Source of the DNA: Gammaproteobacteria bacterium
Lineage (GTDB): Bacteria > Pseudomonadota > Gammaproteobacteria > UBA6429 > Thiohalophilaceae
NCBI GenBank assembly: GCA_029880425.1
Contig: JAOUOK010000013.1
Coordinates: 1-12,120, forward strand
Direction: 5' to 3'
Length of the DNA: 12,120 nucleotides
In this document: positions 7,849-12,120 of the stretch, piece after piece
How positions within the stretch are numbered: the first letter of the stretch is position 1
Layout: each line of letters begins with the position of its first letter
Notes under the pieces: model-generated
The model's database searches: none
What the model was told of the DNA's origin: nothing
What the model saw: the letters and a program-made list of their open reading frames with translations, nothing else
Position numbers and translations under genes: made by a program

Positions 7849-8331
7849 GTGTTCCAGATTTTATTGATCGCTTTTTTGGCGGTACCGATTTTAGAAATTT
7901 ACCTGTTATTCCAGGTTGGCGGTGTCATTGGTGCCGGCTGGACCATACTCATCGTGATCGGCACGGCCATTCTCGGGGCGAGCCTGTTGCGCCAACAGGG
8001 GCTATCCACCTGGACCCGCTTAAACCAGAAAATTGCCGAGGGGCAACTGCCCCCAACCGTACTGGTGGAAGGGATCTTTTTACTACTGGCGGGTGCCTTT
8101 TTACTGACCCCGGGATTTTTCACCGATGGCATCGGTTTTCTTTTCCTGGTACCCCCGGTACGGCAAATGCTGGCAGCAGCCTTGCTACGTCGAGGCATGT
8201 TTATGGCCAGCAGTATGCACTCAACCACCTTTACACAAGGCAGTCCGCGTAAAGATGAAAGAAGACAGTCCCACTCTCAACAACCCAACGTGATCGAGGG
8301 TGAGTACGAAGATCGCACCGATAAAGACTGA
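7849..8331 (+). CDS. fxsA: FxsA family membrane protein
   Basis: FxsA is a small inner-membrane protein; in E. coli its overproduction relieves exclusion of phage T7 by the F plasmid, and its normal role is unknown. The 160-residue product starts with GTG, supported by a strong Shine-Dalgarno sequence (AGAGGAAG, 7836-7843). Hydrophobic segments lie at about 3-22, 25-47 and 75-101. The hydrophilic C-terminal tail ends with the family motif VIEGEY (148-153). It is next to groES, as fxsA is near groESL in enterics. Base composition stands out: the line 7921-7980 is 38/60 G+C by hand count, against 22/60 for a groEL line at 9181-9240. This suggests different codon selection or history, although the synteny argues against recent transfer. 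Confidence 0.92.
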   Translation: MFQILLIAFLAVPILEIYLLFQVGGVIGAGWTILIVIGTAILGASLLRQQGLSTWTRLNQKIAEGQLPPTVLVEGIFLLLAGAFLLTPGFFTDGIGFLFLVPPVRQMLAAALLRRGMFMASSMHSTTFTQGSPRKDERRQSHSQQPNVIEGEYEDRTDKD

Positions 8332-8361
8332 GTAAATTCTACAATTATCTTTTTGTCGCCC

Positions 8362-8391
8362 CTTGAATTCGGTTGACAGTCTCCCCAATAT
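8362..8391 (+). promoter_or_regulatory. Sigma-32 (heat shock) promoter of groESL
   Basis: CTTGAA (8362-8367), preceded by TGTCGCCC, matches the extended -35 consensus TCTCNCCCTTGAA well. After a 15-base spacer comes CCCCAATAT (8383-8391), close to the -10 consensus CCCCATNT. Transcription would start near 8398, immediately before the CIRCE element. Confidence 0.8.
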
Positions 8392-8400
8392 GACCATAAT
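8373..8400 (+). promoter_or_regulatory. Sigma-70 promoter of groESL, overlapping the heat shock promoter
   Basis: A perfect -35 TTGACA (8373-8378) is followed after 16 bases by CATAAT (8395-8400), five of six matches to the -10 consensus. The start would fall near 8407, inside CIRCE, the arrangement expected for HrcA repression. Another TATAAT at 8439-8444 has no usable -35. Confidence 0.65.
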
Positions 8401-8426
8401 TAGCACTCTTTGAGTGCGAGTGCTAA
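8400..8426 (+). promoter_or_regulatory. CIRCE operator (HrcA binding site)
   Basis: TTAGCACTC (8400-8408), nine bases, then GAGTGCTAA (8418-8426): both arms match the CIRCE consensus exactly with the canonical spacer. HrcA binds this site and represses groESL at normal temperature; GroEL helps keep HrcA active. The spacer itself holds a second GAGTGC (8412-8417), so the left arm has two possible pairing partners. hrcA is not in this window. Confidence 0.95.
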
Positions 8427-8516
8427 ACCAAGCGCACATATAATAAGCCAGTTTTTAAAACTTAGTCTGGCCTAACTTAATGAATTTATTAGATTTTTCC
8501 TTAGGAGAAAACAAAA

Positions 8517-8804
8517 ATGAAGATCCGTCCTTTACATGACCGTGTGGTCGTTCGTCGCATGGAAGAAGAAACTACTTCTGCTGGTGGCATTGTCCTTCCT
8601 GGTTCAGCCGCTGAAAAACCGGCTCAAGGTGAAATTGTTGCTGTGGGTAACGGCCAAATCACAGACAACGGCGTACGCGCTTTAGACGTGAAAGTAGGTG
8701 ACCAGGTGATGTTCGGTAAATTCGCAGGCACTGAAGTAAAAGTCGATGGTGAAGAACTGTTGGTGATGCGTGAAGAAGATATCGTCGCTGTCATTGAAAA
8801 ATAA
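8517..8804 (+). CDS. groES: Co-chaperonin GroES
   Basis: GroES is the heptameric lid of the GroEL folding chamber. The 95-residue product starts [14 protein letters not shown]. The GroEL-binding mobile loop lies at about residues 17-34 ([14 protein letters not shown]), and the C-terminal strand reads [13 protein letters not shown] strong Shine-Dalgarno sequence (AGGAGA, 8503-8508) lies 8 bases before the ATG. The 5' leader is about 90-120 bases and contains a possible GCCAG/CTGGC stem (8447-8451 with 8467-8471). groEL follows after 36 bases, so the two form an operon controlled by the sigma-32, sigma-70 and CIRCE elements upstream. Confidence 0.99.
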   Translation: MKIRPLHDRVVVRRMEEETTSAGGIVLPGSAAEKPAQGEIVAVGNGQITDNGVRALDVKVGDQVMFGKFAGTEVKVDGEELLVMREEDIVAVIEK

Positions 8805-8828
8805 AGAATAGTTATTTAAAGAATTTAA

Positions 8829-10481
<1,653 letters not shown>

Positions 10482-10500
10482 ATGCCAGCCCGAAAATGTC

Positions 10501-10604
10501 GGATTTGAGCGTCTGCGGCGTTGGTTAAATACTTCCGTTGCTCACTTACTTTAACGTAAGTTGCGCTACGGGTTATTTAACCGCCTTGCTCTGACGCAAA
10601 ATCC
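10501..10604. repeat. Long imperfect palindrome downstream of groEL
   Basis: About 104 bases fold on themselves through nested matching arms. GGATTTGAGCGTC (10501-10513) pairs with GACGCAAAATCC (10593-10604). GGTTAAATA (10523-10531) pairs with TATTTAACC (10574-10582). CCGT (10535-10538) pairs with ACGG (10568-10571). ACTTAC (10544-10549) pairs with GTAAGT (10556-10561) around a 6-base loop. It starts 20 bases after the groEL stop and ends 24 bases before the terminator. The form is typical of dispersed intergenic palindromic repeats, but only one copy is visible here. Confidence 0.7.
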
Positions 10605-10628
10605 CTAAGCCTCTTCGAGGTTTAAAAA

Positions 10629-10657
10629 GCTCGCTGGAAACAGCGGGCTTTTTTTTT
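10629..10657 (+). terminator. Intrinsic terminator of the groESL operon
   Basis: GCTCGCTG (10629-10636) and CAGCGGGC (10641-10648) form an 8-bp stem with one G-T pair around a GAAA loop, followed by nine T (10649-10657). An A-run precedes the stem. This is a strong rho-independent terminator. Confidence 0.93.
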
Positions 10658-10857
10658 GCCGCAATAAAATTTCAACATATTAATTGCTTTCAGCGTCCTT
10701 GCCAGGTTGATATTCATCTTTTATAGCCCTGTAATATGCCAGGCTTTTTCCATTGCTCACTGTTTTTTATGTATTTATAAGGCCACGCCTCAAGATTTTG
10801 TAAAAAATCGTGAACTTGTAAGTGAAAATATTGGTAAAAATGATAAATATGATACTT
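10658..10857. other. AT-rich non-coding stretch before the response-regulator gene
   Basis: There is no credible gene between the groESL terminator and the response-regulator gene. The second half is very AT-rich and should contain that gene's promoter. TATGAT (10849-10854) could be a -10, but I find no matching -35 at normal spacing. A TTGGTA half-site at 10831-10836 repeats one arm of the palindrome at 10858. Confidence 0.5.
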
Positions 10858-10869
10858 TTGGTATACCAA
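10858..10869. promoter_or_regulatory. Candidate operator TTGGTATACCAA
   Basis: This perfect 12-base palindrome lies 19 bases before the ATG of the HTH-receiver gene. A further TTGGTA half-site is found 27 bases upstream (10831-10836). Its position fits an operator or autoregulatory site for the protein it precedes; that is inference. Confidence 0.45.
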
Positions 10870-10888
10870 TGTGAGGAATTTATAGGCC

Positions 10889-11494
10889 ATGAGTCAAGTA
10901 AGAGAGATTAAGGATAAGGATAATTTTGTGACTACACGGGAAGCAGCCGTGATGCTAGGCGTGTCTCTTCGAACAATTCAATTATGGGTGGAGAGTGGAG
11001 CACTTAAGGCATGGAAAACACAGGGAGGGCATCGTCGTATCTCGCAAGGTTCGGTTGATAAATTACTTAAACAATATCAATCAGATATTGAAGAAGAATC
11101 ACACTCTGAGAGTTTAAAAATTCTTCTGGTCGAGGATGAACCTGAATTATTACAGCTTTACCAGGTTCATATTAATTCCTGGGGTTTTAATTGCCAGGTG
11201 TTTACAGCGGGGGATGGTTTTGAAGGTTTGTTACAGGTTGGCCAGGTTAAACCTGATCTTATTGTCAGTGATTTGATGATGCCGGATATGGATGGATTTC
11301 GCATGATACGTTCGATAAAGAGTCACCAGGAAGTAAGTGAAACCCAGGTAATTGTGATTACTTCTCTTGATGCAGATGAGATTGAATCCAGGGGCGGGTT
11401 ACCTGCAGATGTATTGTTGCTGGAAAAACCGTTTCCTTTTGAGGTACTCAAAGGCCTGGTGATGGGGAAACTTGTGAGTAAAAAAATTAAGTAA
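10889..11494 (+). CDS. HTH-receiver protein: MerR/excisionase-type HTH followed by REC domain
   Basis: This is a predicted cytoplasmic phospho-regulated DNA-binding protein of 201 residues. Residues about 12-62 form an excisionase/MerR-type winged helix-turn-helix: TTREAAVMLGVSLRTIQLW, then GGHRRI and a recognition wing. An acidic linker (66-75) leads to a receiver domain at about 76-198. The receiver's key residues are all present: acidic pocket Glu82-Asp83, phospho-acceptor Asp128 in IVSDLMMPDMDGF, Thr158-Ser159, and Lys180 in LEKPF. The order HTH then REC is the reverse of most response regulators. A GAGG (10872-10875) lies 13 bases before the ATG, a rather long spacing. The sensor-like membrane protein gene starts 101 bases downstream, suggesting a functional pair. 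Targets are unknown. Confidence 0.9.
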   Translation: MSQVREIKDKDNFVTTREAAVMLGVSLRTIQLWVESGALKAWKTQGGHRRISQGSVDKLLKQYQSDIEEESHSESLKILLVEDEPELLQLYQVHINSWGFNCQVFTAGDGFEGLLQVGQVKPDLIVSDLMMPDMDGFRMIRSIKSHQEVSETQVIVITSLDADEIESRGGLPADVLLLEKPFPFEVLKGLVMGKLVSKKIK

Positions 11495-11595
11495 TAAAAA
11501 TTTCATTTTTATGTTGTAAAGGTGAAGAAAAGTAAATTTTAAAGCTATGGTAGAAGTTGCCATAAGGTATAAGTATTTTTGCGACAGGAACGGAC

Positions 11596-12120
11596 ATGAG
11601 AGTAAGCAAACATTATTTACTATTAATTATTATCCTGACGGCAATTGTTTTTATTGTTACCGCGTTAACGCTTTTTAATTTATATAACGTGGCATTTGAA
11701 CAGCAGCGTGCGCAATTAATTACAACCACACAATCCCAGGCAAAGTTAATAGCCGCAGTTGCACGTTTCGACAAACAATTTAGCGCAATAGACGTTTTAG
11801 GTGGGGCAGATGAGGCGACACTCCGCCAGATCAGAGATGCACATCTTGAGAGTAAAGGCTTCGGAAAAAGTGGTGAATTTGTTTTTGCGAAAAAAGAAGG
11901 TAATAAAATTATTTTTTTATTACCCCGTCGCTTTAATGATGTTGAAGAAAAAAATGGAGGTAAAAAATTAATTGATATTGGTAGTGGTTATGCTGAGCCA
12001 ATACAGCTGGCCCTGGCCGGAAAATCGGGAACAGTGATTGCGCGAGATTACCGTGGTGAATTAGTTTTAGCGGCCTATGAGCCTGTGAAAATTTTAAATT
12101 TTGGTGTTGTTACAAAGATT
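11596..12120 (+). CDS. Membrane sensor with Cache-like extracytoplasmic domain, 5' part only
   Basis: The frame is open from an ATG at 11596 to the window edge (175 codons). AGGAAC (11586-11591) serves as a Shine-Dalgarno sequence. Residues about 7-30 are one transmembrane helix (YLLLIIILTAIVFIVTALTL). An extracytoplasmic region follows, with a helical start (about 34-60) and two Cache-like blocks: GFGKSGEFVFAKKEG (about 88-102), and GKSGTVIARDYRGE (about 142-155) leading into LVLAAYEPV and GVVTKI. That wording is typical of the Cache/PAS-like sensor regions of histidine kinases, diguanylate cyclases and chemoreceptors. The output domain lies outside the window, so the class cannot be decided. 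The adjacent receiver gene makes a histidine kinase attractive, but this is inference. Confidence 0.75.
   Translation, partial: MRVSKHYLLLIIILTAIVFIVTALTLFNLYNVAFEQQRAQLITTTQSQAKLIAAVARFDKQFSAIDVLGGADEATLRQIRDAHLESKGFGKSGEFVFAKKEGNKIIFLLPRRFNDVEEKNGGKKLIDIGSGYAEPIQLALAGKSGTVIARDYRGELVLAAYEPVKILNFGVVTKI

Noticed and set aside
10610..10620. CCTC-TTC-GAGG mini-hairpin
   Set aside because: The 4-bp stem is too short to support a function; the real terminator is 9 bases downstream.
11546..11564. TATGGTA / TGCCATA stem between the regulator and sensor genes as a terminator
   Set aside because: It is short, contains a G-T pair, and is followed by a mixed AGGTATAAG sequence before any T-run; not convincing.

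Overview
The window reads as ordinary chromosome of a moderately AT-rich gammaproteobacterium. Two syntenic blocks support this. The first, on the minus strand, is cutA-dsbD-tlpA-like-aroQ-accB-accC-prmA-(zinc-ribbon/DUF3426 gene). The second, on the plus strand, is fxsA-groES-groEL. The dsbD/cutA/fxsA/groESL neighbourhood is also known from enteric bacteria, and aroQ-accBC-prmA from pseudomonads and relatives. A perfect CIRCE operator at groES argues for a lineage that keeps HrcA, unlike E. coli. I cannot name the genus.

Layout. Positions 1-4534 (minus strand) hold, in order of transcription, aroQ (dehydroquinate dehydratase), accB and accC (biotin carrier and biotin carboxylase of acetyl-CoA carboxylase), prmA (ribosomal protein L11 methyltransferase) and the 5' part of a zinc-ribbon protein cut by the window edge. 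A terminator lies between accC and prmA. Positions 4535-4934 have no gene but contain an AT-rich dyad and a G-run/C-run imperfect hairpin. Positions 4935-7761 (minus) are a tight three-gene set, cutA-dsbD-tlpA-like. DsbD carries electrons from cytoplasmic thioredoxin to periplasmic thiol proteins, and the membrane-anchored WCPPC thioredoxin encoded next to it is a natural client.

Positions 7762-7848 are the divergent promoter region. Plus-strand genes follow: fxsA, visibly more GC-rich than its neighbours, then groES-groEL. Upstream of groES a sigma-32-like promoter, a sigma-70-like promoter and a perfect CIRCE (TTAGCACTC-N9-GAGTGCTAA) are packed into about 65 bases. This indicates heat-shock control by both activation (sigma-32) and repression (HrcA). 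Downstream of groEL lie a roughly 104-base imperfect palindrome and a strong intrinsic terminator.

The right end (10889-12120) starts a signalling locus. It encodes a protein with an N-terminal MerR/excisionase-type helix-turn-helix and a C-terminal receiver domain (the reverse of the usual order), preceded by a perfect 12-base palindrome. Next comes a membrane protein with a Cache-like extracytoplasmic sensor, cut by the window edge. Most of the window is conserved housekeeping. The best candidates for something less described are this signalling pair and the non-coding structures at 4686-4884 and 10501-10604.
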